Below are positions 1-9,401 of a stretch of 64,000 bases of DNA, one piece after another. The stretch's first letter is position 1. Every line of letters begins with the position of its first letter. The translations under genes and the position numbers were made by a program. The notes under the pieces were generated by a model, which ran no database searches, had not been told where the DNA came from, and saw only the letters and a program-made list of their open reading frames with translations. Source of the stretch: Pseudomonadaceae bacterium (lineage in GTDB: Bacteria > Pseudomonadota > Gammaproteobacteria > Pseudomonadales > Pseudomonadaceae); contig CAAFUS010000013.1 in assembly GCA_900766265.1 (NCBI GenBank), positions 682,001-746,000 on the forward strand. The letters are read 5' to 3'.

Positions 1-163
1 CGATGGTCGGCACCGTCAGGCCGAAGGTGTCTTCGAGCAGCGGCGCAAGCCTGGCCGCCGGGGCGTAGGCGCACAGCGCCTCGAACAGCACGCGTTTGCT
101 GAGGATTTCACTGTCGACGATGACACCGTCGCAATCGCTGATCAGCAGGTCGAAAGCGGGCAT
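1..163 (-). CDS. HAD-superfamily hydrolase, N-terminal part (cut by window edge)
   Basis: Only the first 54 codons are in the window, reading leftward from the ATG at 161-163 off the edge at base 1. The start MPAFDLLISDCDGVIVDSE contains the HAD motif I DxDGV(I/V)DSE, with D10 as the expected nucleophile and D12 as the general acid/base. This is typical of the phosphoglycolate phosphatase / beta-phosphoglucomutase branch. It lies 28 bp downstream of the single-domain response regulator on the same strand and could be co-transcribed with it. The substrate cannot be told from this fragment. Confidence 0.8.
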   Translation of the reverse strand, partial: MPAFDLLISDCDGVIVDSEILSKRVLFEALCAYAPAARLAPLLEDTFGLTVPTI

Positions 164-191
164 TCGGGCTCCCCTTGGGGCTGTGGGCGGG

Positions 192-569
192 TCAGGCGAG
201 CAACTGCGCGATCTGGCTGCGCAACGAGTCGAGGGAGAAGGGCTTGGCCAGGATCGGCGCCGAACGCGCGACGGAGCTGCCGGTTTCGACGATCTCGATC
301 GGGTAGCCGCTGATGAAGATCACCTTCAGGTCCGGGCGCAGCTTGAGCGCGGGTTCGGCGATCATCACCCCGGATACGCCACCAGGCAGGCGATAGTCGC
401 TGATCAGCAGGTCCAGCTTGGGTTTGGTGGCGAGGATCTCGAAGGCGCGCGCCGCGTCGGCGGCTTCCAGCACTTCGTAACCCTCGCCGGCCAGGTAGTC
501 GGAAAGCAGGGCGAGAATAGGGGGCTCGTCTTCGACGAGCAGAACGATCTTGGTCGGCGGCTGATTCAT
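192..569 (-). CDS. Single-domain response regulator (CheY-like receiver)
   Basis: A 125-residue protein made only of a receiver domain, with no output domain. The acidic pair E13/D14, the phospho-acceptor D58 (in LLISDYRLPGG), the conserved Ser S87 and the Lys K109 (in LAKPF) are all in place, so it should be phosphorylatable. Stand-alone receivers of this kind act through protein contact or in phosphorelays. No histidine kinase is in the window, so the partner is unknown. The HAD hydrolase gene follows 28 bp downstream. Confidence 0.9.
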   Translation of the reverse strand: MNQPPTKIVLLVEDEPPILALLSDYLAGEGYEVLEAADAARAFEILATKPKLDLLISDYRLPGGVSGVMIAEPALKLRPDLKVIFISGYPIEIVETGSSVARSAPILAKPFSLDSLRSQIAQLLA

Positions 570-790
570 AAGGTCTTCTCGACGCTTCTACGAACGCTTC
601 GATGTTGGCACGGGCGGGAGGGCCATGCACCTGGCATGTCTGTCCTGGGTTGGACAGCCTTCGGGCAGCAAGTTCATGACGGCGGCGAGATCGCGGCGCC
701 CAGGGCTTGCGTTTGCGAGCGGAGCTAGCCCGTGCAGGGCGCTCCGGCTGCGTTAAGCTGCCTCACTTCGCCCCCTTCTGGAGAATGTCG

Positions 791-1411
791 ATGCGCGACC
801 CGAACGAGCTCGAAACCATCACCGAGCGGACCCTGGACCACTACCGTGGCAGCGCCGAGTCGTTTCGCGAGAACACCCGCGACCATGACGTCAGCCAGAA
901 CATCGCGGCGCTGCTGCGGCATATCCGGGCCCCTTCGCCTTTGCAGATCCTCGACCTCGGCTGCGGTCCCGGACGTGATCTCAGAACGTTCACCGCACTC
1001 GGGCATGTGGCGGTCGGCGTCGACGGTGCCGAGCCCTTCGTGGAGATGGCGCGTGCCGAAAGCGGTTGCGAGGTCTGGCACCAGAACCTGCTGCAGCTGG
1101 ATTTGCCCGTTGGGCGCTTCGACGGCGTCTTCGCCAATGCGGTGCTCTTCCACGTGCCGAGCGCGGCGCTGGGCCAGGTGCTCGGTTGCCTGCACCGCAC
1201 GCTCAAGCCACAGGGCGTGCTGTTCTGCTCGAACCCGCGTGGCGACAATCAGGAAGGCTGGAGCGGCGAACGCTACGGTGCGTGGTACGACTGGCCAGCC
1301 TGGCGCGAGCGTATGCTGGCGGCCGGCTTCGAGGAAATCGAACATTACTACCGCCCGTCCGGCCTGCCGCGTGCACAGCAGCCGTGGCTGGCCAGTGTCT
1401 GGCGTGCCTGA
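791..1411 (+). CDS. Class I SAM-dependent methyltransferase
   Basis: About 206 residues. Motif I, ILDLGCGPGRDL at residues 53-64, is the glycine-rich SAM-binding loop. An acidic residue ends the next strand (GVDGAEPFVEMAR), and the later NAVLFHVP stretch fits motif IV of the Methyltransf_11/25 type. The ATG at 791 is preferred because the ribosome-binding sequence GGAGA (780-784) sits 6 bp before it. The in-frame ATG at 785 is too close to that site. The methyl acceptor is unknown. The gene stands alone between oppositely oriented or distant neighbours. Confidence 0.85.
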   Translation: MRDPNELETITERTLDHYRGSAESFRENTRDHDVSQNIAALLRHIRAPSPLQILDLGCGPGRDLRTFTALGHVAVGVDGAEPFVEMARAESGCEVWHQNLLQLDLPVGRFDGVFANAVLFHVPSAALGQVLGCLHRTLKPQGVLFCSNPRGDNQEGWSGERYGAWYDWPAWRERMLAAGFEEIEHYYRPSGLPRAQQPWLASVWRA

Positions 1412-1554
1412 TGCGGGCTCCGGGAAGGGGGTTTTGTGATGCGTATCGCAGAATGCATGCCGACTTTTCGGGCCGTCATGCGTTTTGCACGGTAGTGAAA
1501 ATGGGCATTGTTCCTAAGTATATGATTTAAAAGAAATAAATTTCAGGGCTGCGG

Positions 1555-1571
1555 TTGGCACGGTCGATGCT
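1555..1571 (+). promoter_or_regulatory. Sigma-54 (RpoN) -24/-12 promoter candidate
   Basis: TTGGCACGGTCGATGCT matches the consensus YTGGCACGRNNNTTGCW at all but one of the defined bases (A for the first T of TTGC). The GG at 1557-1558 and the GC at 1569-1570 are exactly 10 bp apart, as sigma-54 requires. Transcription would begin near 1582, about 28 bp before the ATG at 1610. I did not identify an enhancer-binding-protein site upstream. Confidence 0.55.
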
Positions 1572-1609
1572 CTAGAGGAGGGAGCTGCACCTAATCGGAG
1601 TAATAAGAA

Positions 1610-1888
1610 ATGACCCCTGCACAACGTACCCTGACTGCCGCATTCCCCGAGTTCGAAGTCATCACCACCCCGCGCCCGGATGGCGGCCTGCTGCTCACCC
1701 TGCAGAGCGGCGATCGCAGCATCATCAAGCGCGCCTTGTCCAAGGGCCAGACGCAGACCCAAGAGCAGCTGGAATGGGTGATCAGTTCGATCCGTCGTGA
1801 CCTCGCGCTGGAAGCCGGGATGTCGCCTGCCATTGCCCACCTGCAGAGCCAGAGCCGCACCGGCCTGCCGACCTACGAGTACGCCTGA
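1610..1888 (+). CDS. Small conserved protein, DUF3509-like
   Basis: A 92-residue soluble protein with no signal peptide or membrane segment. The pattern of a PRPDGGLLLTL strand followed by a helix ending in EWVISSIRRDLALE resembles the DUF3509 family found mainly in pseudomonads. That assignment is from memory of the family, and its function is unknown. A GGAG lies at 1597-1600 ahead of the ATG. A sigma-54-type promoter sits just upstream, which would tie expression to nitrogen status, motility or another RpoN-controlled state. No catalytic motif is visible. Confidence 0.75.
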   Translation: MTPAQRTLTAAFPEFEVITTPRPDGGLLLTLQSGDRSIIKRALSKGQTQTQEQLEWVISSIRRDLALEAGMSPAIAHLQSQSRTGLPTYEYA

Positions 1889-2023
1889 AATCGGAGGCTG
1901 CGGGGCTCTGACCACCGCAGCCCCACGCCGGGCCACGACCCGGCCGCCGATCCACCGTGATAGCTGCCTTGTTCGACGTCAGCCCTACCGGGTGTGGCGT
2001 CACGCAGCGATGAGGATGCCGAG

Positions 2024-2497
2024 ATGAATGCCATCGATCTGTTGATCCAGGACCATGAACGCCTCAAGGATCTGTTGACTCGCCTGACCGAGTCGACCGA
2101 GCGCGCAGTCAAGACCCGTACCGAATTGCTGCAGAAGCTCGAAATGGAGCTGACCATGCACACCCAGATCGAGGAGCAGATCCTCTATCCGGCCTACAAG
2201 GAAGCGGGCGAAAAGGACGACGTGAAAATGTACTACGAGGCCACGGAAGAGCACCGCGCGGTGGATTCGCTGGTGTTCCCCGACCTCAAGGCCACCGATC
2301 CCTCGACCCTGGAGTTCGCCGGCCGTGCCAAGGTCTGCAAGGAGCTGCTCGAGCACCATATCGAGGAAGAGGAAGAAGAGATGTTCCCTCGTGCGCGCGA
2401 ACTGTTCGGGGAGGCGCGCCTCGAGGAAATGGGCGAGCAGATGGCCCAGCTCAAGGCTCGCATGAAAAAGGAACTGACCGCCGTTAAGGCGGCCTAG
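2024..2497 (+). CDS. Hemerythrin-like (HHE) cation-binding protein
   Basis: 157 residues forming a four-helix bundle. Metal ligands are seen in the expected spacing: H11 (IQDHERL), H46 and E50 (MHTQIEEQ), H77 (EEHRAVD), and H111/H112 with the following Glu run (HHIEEEEEE). These proteins hold a di-iron centre that binds O2 or senses oxygen or nitric oxide. The acidic EEEEEE stretch near residues 114-119 is longer than usual. The ATG at 2024 is chosen because TGAGGA (2011-2016) precedes it by 7 bp. A 10-base run of C follows the gene at 2516-2525. Confidence 0.9.
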   Translation: MNAIDLLIQDHERLKDLLTRLTESTERAVKTRTELLQKLEMELTMHTQIEEQILYPAYKEAGEKDDVKMYYEATEEHRAVDSLVFPDLKATDPSTLEFAGRAKVCKELLEHHIEEEEEEMFPRARELFGEARLEEMGEQMAQLKARMKKELTAVKAA

Positions 2498-2869
2498 CCG
2501 AACGTCCCGTCGTTTCCCCCCCCCCTTCCCGCTGTCCACCCGACGACCTGACTCAAAGGTGGCCGGGTGGGGGGCGCGCTGGACGCCGCCGCGTCAGCCG
2601 TCCGCTACCCGCCGTTTTCCCAGCACGACTCCCATCACGCTCGGTGCGATCTCCTACTGTATGACAGGGTGTGCGCACATGCCCCTTCAGCCTCCGTTCC
2701 CTCGTCGCCATCGACCTGTATCAGGCAGATTCGCAGTGCTTCTGACCAGCGGGGCCTTCACGGCTTTATCCCAGGGCACTCTGGGACGCTGTCAGGGTCA
2801 ACGTAAGGGTGAGTTTCGACTCGAGAATAAGCTGGCCCAAAGCCGGCATTCCTGTAAGGAGGTTTGATT
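2498..2869. other. Intergenic region with poly-C run and inverted repeat
   Basis: No gene is supported in this 372-bp gap. It begins with a homopolymer of ten C (2516-2525). Next comes an imperfect inverted repeat (CCACCCG ... CGGGTGG, about 2535-2571) with an inner ACCT/AGGT pair, which could fold as a terminator-like hairpin but has no T-run. The right end carries the strong ribosome-binding site AAGGAGG (2856-2862) of the lipoprotein gene. Reading frames here are short and have no recognisable homology. Confidence 0.5.
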
Positions 2870-3214
2870 ATGCGCTTGACCTATCTACTGCCCCCCGTGC
2901 TCGGCCTGCTGCTCGTTGGCTGCGGCCCGGACGAGGACCGCGAGCGTGAGGTGACTCCGCCGCCTGCCACCACCGAGCAGCCAGCTACGCCAGCCACTGG
3001 CACGGGGACTGGAACCGGCACCGGTACCGGCACTCTGGATCCGGCGACCGGCACCGGCGGTGGCGAAGGCACCGCGCCGGCGGATAACGGCAGCGGGTTG
3101 GGTACCAGCTCCGGCAGCGGTACGGGCATGGGTGATACCGGTGGCACCGACAGCGTAGCCCCGCAGACTGGCACCGGTACGGGTACCGGCACTGGTACGG
3201 GTGCGGGTCAGTAA
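2870..3214 (+). CDS. Small lipoprotein with Gly-Thr repeats
   Basis: 114 residues. The N-terminus MRLTYLLPPVLGLLLVGC is a lipoprotein signal peptide with C18 as the lipidated cysteine. The mature part begins GPDEDRERE, then becomes a low-complexity region with two blocks of alternating Gly and Thr (residues about 45-55 and the C-terminal end) encoded by a 6-bp GGNACN repeat. The ATG at 2870 follows AAGGAGG by 7 bp; the TTG at 2864 is too close. The next gene encodes a second lipoprotein with nearly the same lipobox (LLLVGC then PDE), so the two look like a duplicated pair. The function is unknown; the body is probably disordered and anchored in the envelope. Confidence 0.8.
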   Translation: MRLTYLLPPVLGLLLVGCGPDEDREREVTPPPATTEQPATPATGTGTGTGTGTGTLDPATGTGGGEGTAPADNGSGLGTSSGSGTGMGDTGGTDSVAPQTGTGTGTGTGTGAGQ

Positions 3215-3274
3215 GGCCGACGGGCCGCAGGCCAGCCTGCGGCCCCACCGATTCTTCTCGCAGAGGATACCGTC

Positions 3275-3460
3275 ATGAAGTTGAGCAACCTTGCGCTCTG
3301 TGCATCGCTTGGACTGCTATTGGTCGGCTGCTCGCCGGACGAACAGGAACAATCGTCGATGGACAACCACGACAACAACCAGCAGGAATTCCAGAACACC
3401 GCCACCGATCCTGCCGGCCCTCGGGAAGTCTCCCCGCCATCGAATATGGCCAACGAATGA
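3275..3460 (+). CDS. Very small lipoprotein, sister of the upstream one
   Basis: 61 residues, MKLSNLALCASLGLLLVGC followed by SPDEQEQ. C19 is the predicted lipidation site. The mature peptide is only about 42 residues, rich in N, Q, D, S and P, and probably disordered. It shares the LLLVGC(G/S)PDE junction with the lipoprotein gene 60 bp upstream, which suggests duplication followed by divergence of the tail. The function is unknown. It ends 28 bp before the convergent flavoprotein gene. Confidence 0.75.
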   Translation: MKLSNLALCASLGLLLVGCSPDEQEQSSMDNHDNNQQEFQNTATDPAGPREVSPPSNMANE

Positions 3461-3488
3461 CCCTTCGGCTGGCCGCCTGGCCGACCGG

Positions 3489-4673
3489 CTAGACGTACTG
3501 GGCGGCGGCGAAGCCCGAAGCCCAGGCCCACTGGAAATTGAAGCCTCCCAGATGCCCGGTCACGTCCAGCACCTCGCCGATGAAATACAGCCCCGGCGCT
3601 TTGCGCGACTCCATCGTCTTGGACGAGACCTCCTGGGTATCCACCCCTCCCAGCGTGACCTCCGCGGTCCGATAGCCCTCGGTGCCCGACGGCACCAGCG
3701 ACCAGCACGAAAGCCGTTCGGCGATGGCCTCCAGCTCGGCGGGGGCGTACTGCTTGAGCGGTTTGGAGACGAACCACCGCTCGGCCAGCAGGCCGGCCAT
3801 CTTCTTGGTGAACAGCTCGGCGAGCAGCGTTTTCAGTTCGCTGTTGGGACGTTCACGCTGCTGGGCGGTCAGCCACTCGAGCAGATCCAGATGCGGCAGC
3901 AGGTTGATCTCGATCGCATCGCCCGGTTGCCAGAACGAGGAAATCTGCAGAATCGCCGGGCCTGAGAGACCGCGGTGGGTGAACAGAATGTTCTCTCGGA
4001 AGTGCTGGCCGTTGCAGCTCACCAGGCAATCCTCCACCGAGGTTCCGGACAGCTCGCTGCACAATGCCTTGAGCTGTGGATCGGTGAGGGTGAAGGGGAC
4101 CAGCCCCGCGCGGGTCGGCAGCACGTTGTGGCCGAACTGGCGCGCGACCTGGTAGCCGAAGCCGGTGGCGCCGAGGGTGGGGATCGACAGGCCGCCGGTA
4201 GCGATCACCAGCGACTGACAGGCGACCGCACCGGCGCTGGTGTGCAGGCGGTAGCCCGTTTCGCTCCGCTCGATCTGCTCGATACGGGTCTCCAGGCGTA
4301 GCTCCACACCCGCCTCGCGACATTCATCGAGAAGCATCCCGAGGATGTCGCTGGACTTATTGTCGCAGAACAGCTGGCCGAGCTTCTTCTCGTGATAGGG
4401 CACTCCATGCTTGGCCACCAGCGCGATGAAGTCCCACTGGGTGTAGCGCGCCAGTGCCGACTTGCAGAAGTGGGGGTTGCCGGAAAGAAAGTTGGCCGGC
4501 TCGGTGTAGAGGTTGGTGAAGTTGCAGCGACCACCGCCCGACATCAGGATCTTCTTGCCCGCCTTGTTGGCATGGTCCAGCAGCAGCACGCGGCGTCCGC
4601 GCCCGGCTGCGACGAACGCGCACATCAGGCCTGCCGCGCCCGCACCAATGATCACCACATCGCTTGTCTGCAC
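3489..4673 (-). CDS. NAD(P)/FAD-dependent oxidoreductase, YhiN / HI0933 family
   Basis: 394 residues. The N-terminal dinucleotide-binding motif is GAGAAG (residues 10-15) after a hydrophobic strand. The family signature SGGGRCNFTN follows at about residues 45-54, and a second glycine-rich segment (VIATGGLSIPTLGATG) lies mid-protein. The C-terminus GGFNFQWAWASGFAAA is the FAD-contacting end typical of this family. Family members are flavoproteins of poorly defined substrate, sometimes named aminoacetone oxidase family. Length is normal. The gene converges on the lipoprotein pair and diverges from the binding-protein gene at 4831. Confidence 0.9.
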   Translation of the reverse strand: MQTSDVVIIGAGAAGLMCAFVAAGRGRRVLLLDHANKAGKKILMSGGGRCNFTNLYTEPANFLSGNPHFCKSALARYTQWDFIALVAKHGVPYHEKKLGQLFCDNKSSDILGMLLDECREAGVELRLETRIEQIERSETGYRLHTSAGAVACQSLVIATGGLSIPTLGATGFGYQVARQFGHNVLPTRAGLVPFTLTDPQLKALCSELSGTSVEDCLVSCNGQHFRENILFTHRGLSGPAILQISSFWQPGDAIEINLLPHLDLLEWLTAQQRERPNSELKTLLAELFTKKMAGLLAERWFVSKPLKQYAPAELEAIAERLSCWSLVPSGTEGYRTAEVTLGGVDTQEVSSKTMESRKAPGLYFIGEVLDVTGHLGGFNFQWAWASGFAAAQYV

Positions 4674-4830
4674 CCGTTGGCCCTCGCATCGAAGGCGCGC
4701 ATGGTAATGGATCGCTCGCCCGCTGTGACCTCGCCGCCGGGCGTTCGCTCGCTGGCGCGACGTCCGGCATCGACGAAGCGGACCGCTAGGCTGTCAAATG
4801 CACTCAACGTCATGCACCGGTGGGAAGTCC

Positions 4831-5568
4831 ATGCGCGCGTCGTCCTGGTTGCTGTTTCTCACACTGCTCGTGGCAGATCCCACATCGGCCCAGCCCCTGC
4901 GGTTCGCGGCCAGTCCCTGGCCTCCGTATACCGACCAGCGCTTGCCCGGCAACGGGCTGGCCGTGGAGCTGGTGACCACCGCGTTGCGGCGCGCCGGTTA
5001 CGAGGTGGTGTACGTCGAGGTTCCCTGGAACCGGGTGATGCATGGCCTGGTGCGCGGCGACTACGACCTGACCAGTGCCTGGTACAGCCCGAAACGGCTG
5101 GGCTTCGCCGCCTATTCTCAGCCCTACCTGAGCAACCGCCTGCGCTGGGTCGCACGTCGTGGCAGCGCGATCGAAGATCACGGGTTGCAGAGCCTGCACT
5201 CCTATCGCCTTGGTTTGTCCCGTGGCTACGCCTATTCGCCGGAACTCGAGCAGGACGCGGCGCTGAAGCGGGTGGAGGTGGCTGACTTCGTCAGCGCCGC
5301 GCGCATGCTCAGCGCCGGGCGCATCGACCTGACCCTGGAAGACGAACAGGTGGTGCGTCATCACCTGCGAAACGAGTTGCGCCTGGTGCGCGAGGCGTAC
5401 GCGATGCTGCCCATCCCCTACAGCGAGAACGGGCTGTCGCTGCTGGTGCGCCGAGGGCATCCGCAGTGCGAAGAAATCGTCCAGGCGTTTAACCGGGAGA
5501 TCGCCCGGATGCAGGCGGATGGCAGCTACCGAGCAATCTTTCGCCAGTTCGATCTGCCGGTGCCCTGA
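4831..5568 (+). CDS. Periplasmic solute-binding protein, SBP_bac_3 family
   Basis: 245 residues with a signal peptide (MRASSWLLFLTLLVADPTSA, cleaved before QPLRF). The core shows the family pattern: FAASPWPPYT near the start, a GLAVELVTTALRRAGY helix, and a LVRGDYDLTSAWY segment. Such domains bind amino acids or similar small solutes. No ABC permease or ATPase is adjacent, so it may be an orphan receptor rather than a transporter part. The ATG at 4831 follows GGGAAG (4822-4827); an upstream in-frame start at 4798 would bury the signal peptide. Its stop directly abuts the stop of the convergent yccS gene. Confidence 0.85.
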   Translation: MRASSWLLFLTLLVADPTSAQPLRFAASPWPPYTDQRLPGNGLAVELVTTALRRAGYEVVYVEVPWNRVMHGLVRGDYDLTSAWYSPKRLGFAAYSQPYLSNRLRWVARRGSAIEDHGLQSLHSYRLGLSRGYAYSPELEQDAALKRVEVADFVSAARMLSAGRIDLTLEDEQVVRHHLRNELRLVREAYAMLPIPYSENGLSLLVRRGHPQCEEIVQAFNREIARMQADGSYRAIFRQFDLPVP

Positions 5569-7758
5569 TCACCCGGCCTCGGGCCGGACGCTGTGCTTCA
5601 TGACATGCACGGCCATGCTGCGCAGCGGTGCTAGCTGACGGCAGATCAGTCCGAGCTGGCTCTGCACCAGCCGGTGGGCGTCATCCATGTCCTCGGGTGC
5701 CTGCTCCAGACGCTGCGCCAGTTGCTGCTCCTCTTCGCTGTAAATCTCCACCGGTCGGTTCTCCCGCAGCGCCAGCGCCAGCTCGTCGAGGGTGGCGGCC
5801 AGGCGCTCGGCGGCGCTGTCGAGCAGCTCGTCGCTGGCATCGTCCGGCAGGCTTTCGCGGTGCGCGCCCAGGCCCGAGATGTAGTTGAGCAACGTATGGG
5901 AGACGATCAGGAAGCGAAAGCCGGTCTCGGCTTCCTTGCGAAAGCGGCCGGGCTCCAGAAGCATGTTCGACAGCGTGGTGGAGAGGGCGGCATCGGCGTT
6001 GTGGGCGTTGCGCCGCGCCAGCCGGTAGGCCAGGTCGTCGCGCTTGCCGGTGTCGTATTGCGACATGATCTGGCGCAGGTAGTCGCTGTTGCAGCTGAGC
6101 GTATTGGCGAGCACCTGATTGAGTCGGCGCCCCTGCCAATCCGGCAGGATCAGGAACACCGCCGCGGCGGCGATCAGGCTGCCCAGCAGGGTATCAAACA
6201 GTCGTGGCCAGATCAGCCCGTAGCCGTCGCCCACCTGGTTGAAACAGAACAGCACCAGCAGCGTGATGGCGGCCGTGGCCAGCGTGTAGCGCGTGGTGCG
6301 ACTGACGAAGAACACCACCCCGGCCACCACGGCGAACAGCGCTTGCACCTGCTGGTTGGGGAACAGGTCGAACAGTGCCCAGCCGGCCAGCAGGCCAAGC
6401 ACCGTGCCGGTCACCCGCTGGACCAGCTTGATCCGGGTCGCGCCATAGTTGGGCTGGCAGACGAACACCGTGGTCAGCAGCACCCAATAGCCCTGTTCCG
6501 GGTGGATCGCATGGAGCACGGCGTAGCCGCATACCAGCGCCACCGACATGCGCAGCGCGTGCCGAAACAGCAGCGAGGTGGGCGTCAGCTGCAGGCGGAT
6601 GCGCGCGACGGCATCGCGCAGCGATTGCGGGTGACGGTTGAACAGGCTGCTGTCCTGCTGCCCTTCGACGGTGTCCGGGTTGCTGGCTCCGGCGAGTTGG
6701 CGCTGCATGGTGCCGAGGTTGCCCGAGAGCGCCCGCAGCGAGCGCAACAGCCCGCGCCAGGCGGGGTTGTTCTGCTGGCGCAGGTGTTCGAGGGAGGCAT
6801 CGAGGTCCGCCATCGCCTGGGCGTTGACCTCGCTGTAATGAAACGGCTGGCGGAGCCGGATGGCCTCGCCCAGCTCGATGCACGCACTGGCCTGCAGGCG
6901 CAGCAGGCGCTGGCAGCGAAACAGCACATCGCTGTGGAAAAAGGCTTCGGCCAGTTCCTGATAGGGGTAGTGGGACGAGCTGACCCGTTCGTGCAGGTCC
7001 TGGGCGAGGAAGTACAGCCGCAGGTAACGGCTGATGGTGGCGCCGGGGCGACCGTGGCCGAGGCGGTTGAGCAGGGTTTCCTTGGCGGTGTTCAGCGCCG
7101 CCACCACTCGGCCGTTCTGGCGGGCCAGTTCCAGGCGACCAGCCTCCACGTCCATCTGCCGTACCGGCTCGAGCAATGCGGCCTTGAGCTTGATGTACTG
7201 CGCCAGCTCCCGGTAGACACGCGCCAGACTCTGCTGCACGGGCTGATGGGCGAACAGCGCGTTCCACAGCACCGACAGCAGTCCGTACCAGGCCGCGCCG
7301 CCAACCAGCAGCAGGGGGTCGCGCCAGAAATCGGGGCTCTCCCCGCCGCGCTGGTCGGCCGAGATCATGCTGTAGACCGAGAGGATCAGCGTGGCCGAGG
7401 CGATGGTCGCGTAACGCTCGCCGAGGGCGCCGAGCATGACCAGGGCGAAGGCCGAAGCCGCAAGACCAGCTGCGAACAAGAAGGGATAGGGAAATAGCAG
7501 CTCCACGGCGATGGCGGCGACGCTGAAGCAGAACAGGGTGACCAACAGGGCGGTGAGGCGGCCGAGCCAGCTGTCGTCGGTTTCGGCCAGGGCGCTGGCG
7601 ATGATGCCGAGGAACAGGGGGATCACCAATGCCGGATGATCTAGGTACCAGGCCAGGCCCATGGTGCTCGCCAGGGCGATGAACACGCGCAGGCTGTAGC
7701 CGAATTTCTCCAGCGCCCAGAGGCGGCGCAAGGAATGGCGAAGGGAGGGTGAAACCAT
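5569..7758 (-). CDS. yccS: YccS-type inner-membrane protein, FUSC family
   Basis: 729 residues. There are two membrane blocks of several helices each: residues about 20-170 and about 400-530, the second containing MSVALVCGYAVLHAI and VAGVVFFVSRTTRY. A cytoplasmic helical domain lies between them and another at the C-terminus. This duplicated layout and length match the YccS/YhfK family (FUSC domains, related to aromatic-acid exporter AaeB). Its exact substrate is not known. The C-terminus is flush with the convergent solute-binding-protein gene (5568/5569), leaving no intergenic terminator. Confidence 0.88.
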   Translation of the reverse strand: MVSPSLRHSLRRLWALEKFGYSLRVFIALASTMGLAWYLDHPALVIPLFLGIIASALAETDDSWLGRLTALLVTLFCFSVAAIAVELLFPYPFLFAAGLAASAFALVMLGALGERYATIASATLILSVYSMISADQRGGESPDFWRDPLLLVGGAAWYGLLSVLWNALFAHQPVQQSLARVYRELAQYIKLKAALLEPVRQMDVEAGRLELARQNGRVVAALNTAKETLLNRLGHGRPGATISRYLRLYFLAQDLHERVSSSHYPYQELAEAFFHSDVLFRCQRLLRLQASACIELGEAIRLRQPFHYSEVNAQAMADLDASLEHLRQQNNPAWRGLLRSLRALSGNLGTMQRQLAGASNPDTVEGQQDSSLFNRHPQSLRDAVARIRLQLTPTSLLFRHALRMSVALVCGYAVLHAIHPEQGYWVLLTTVFVCQPNYGATRIKLVQRVTGTVLGLLAGWALFDLFPNQQVQALFAVVAGVVFFVSRTTRYTLATAAITLLVLFCFNQVGDGYGLIWPRLFDTLLGSLIAAAAVFLILPDWQGRRLNQVLANTLSCNSDYLRQIMSQYDTGKRDDLAYRLARRNAHNADAALSTTLSNMLLEPGRFRKEAETGFRFLIVSHTLLNYISGLGAHRESLPDDASDELLDSAAERLAATLDELALALRENRPVEIYSEEEQQLAQRLEQAPEDMDDAHRLVQSQLGLICRQLAPLRSMAVHVMKHSVRPEAG

Positions 7759-7941
7759 GCAGAACGGCCCTGTCTCGAAGCGAATGCCGATCTTGGACGC
7801 TGTTCATGACAGCCTGTCACAGGAAGGGCGAAAGAATCTTCGGTAAAGCAAGGCCCGTACCGAATCGGCGCGGCGCCCGTCCGCGAACCCGATCATCGGG
7901 GACGGTGGGCGAAGCCCGAGACGCCGTCTTAATGGGCAGGC

Positions 7942-9321
<1,380 letters not shown>

Positions 9322-9401
9322 GGCGGTATCTTCAGAAGGGAAACGGCAGGCAGTTTAGCAGGGCGCCCGGTGATAAACCGGGTCGCCCGCGCCGCATCGG
9401 G

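Noticed and set aside
604..625. A second TTGGCACG-like sequence upstream of the methyltransferase, suggestive of sigma-54
   Set aside because: The -24 part is present but no TTGC-type -12 element follows at the right distance.
707..790. Upstream extension of the methyltransferase frame
   Set aside because: The extra N-terminal residues are not conserved-looking, and the ribosome-binding site lies just before the ATG at 791.
3000..3210. The Gly-Thr repeat DNA as a CRISPR-like array
   Set aside because: The repeat unit is 6 bp, in frame within a lipoprotein gene, and has no spacers.
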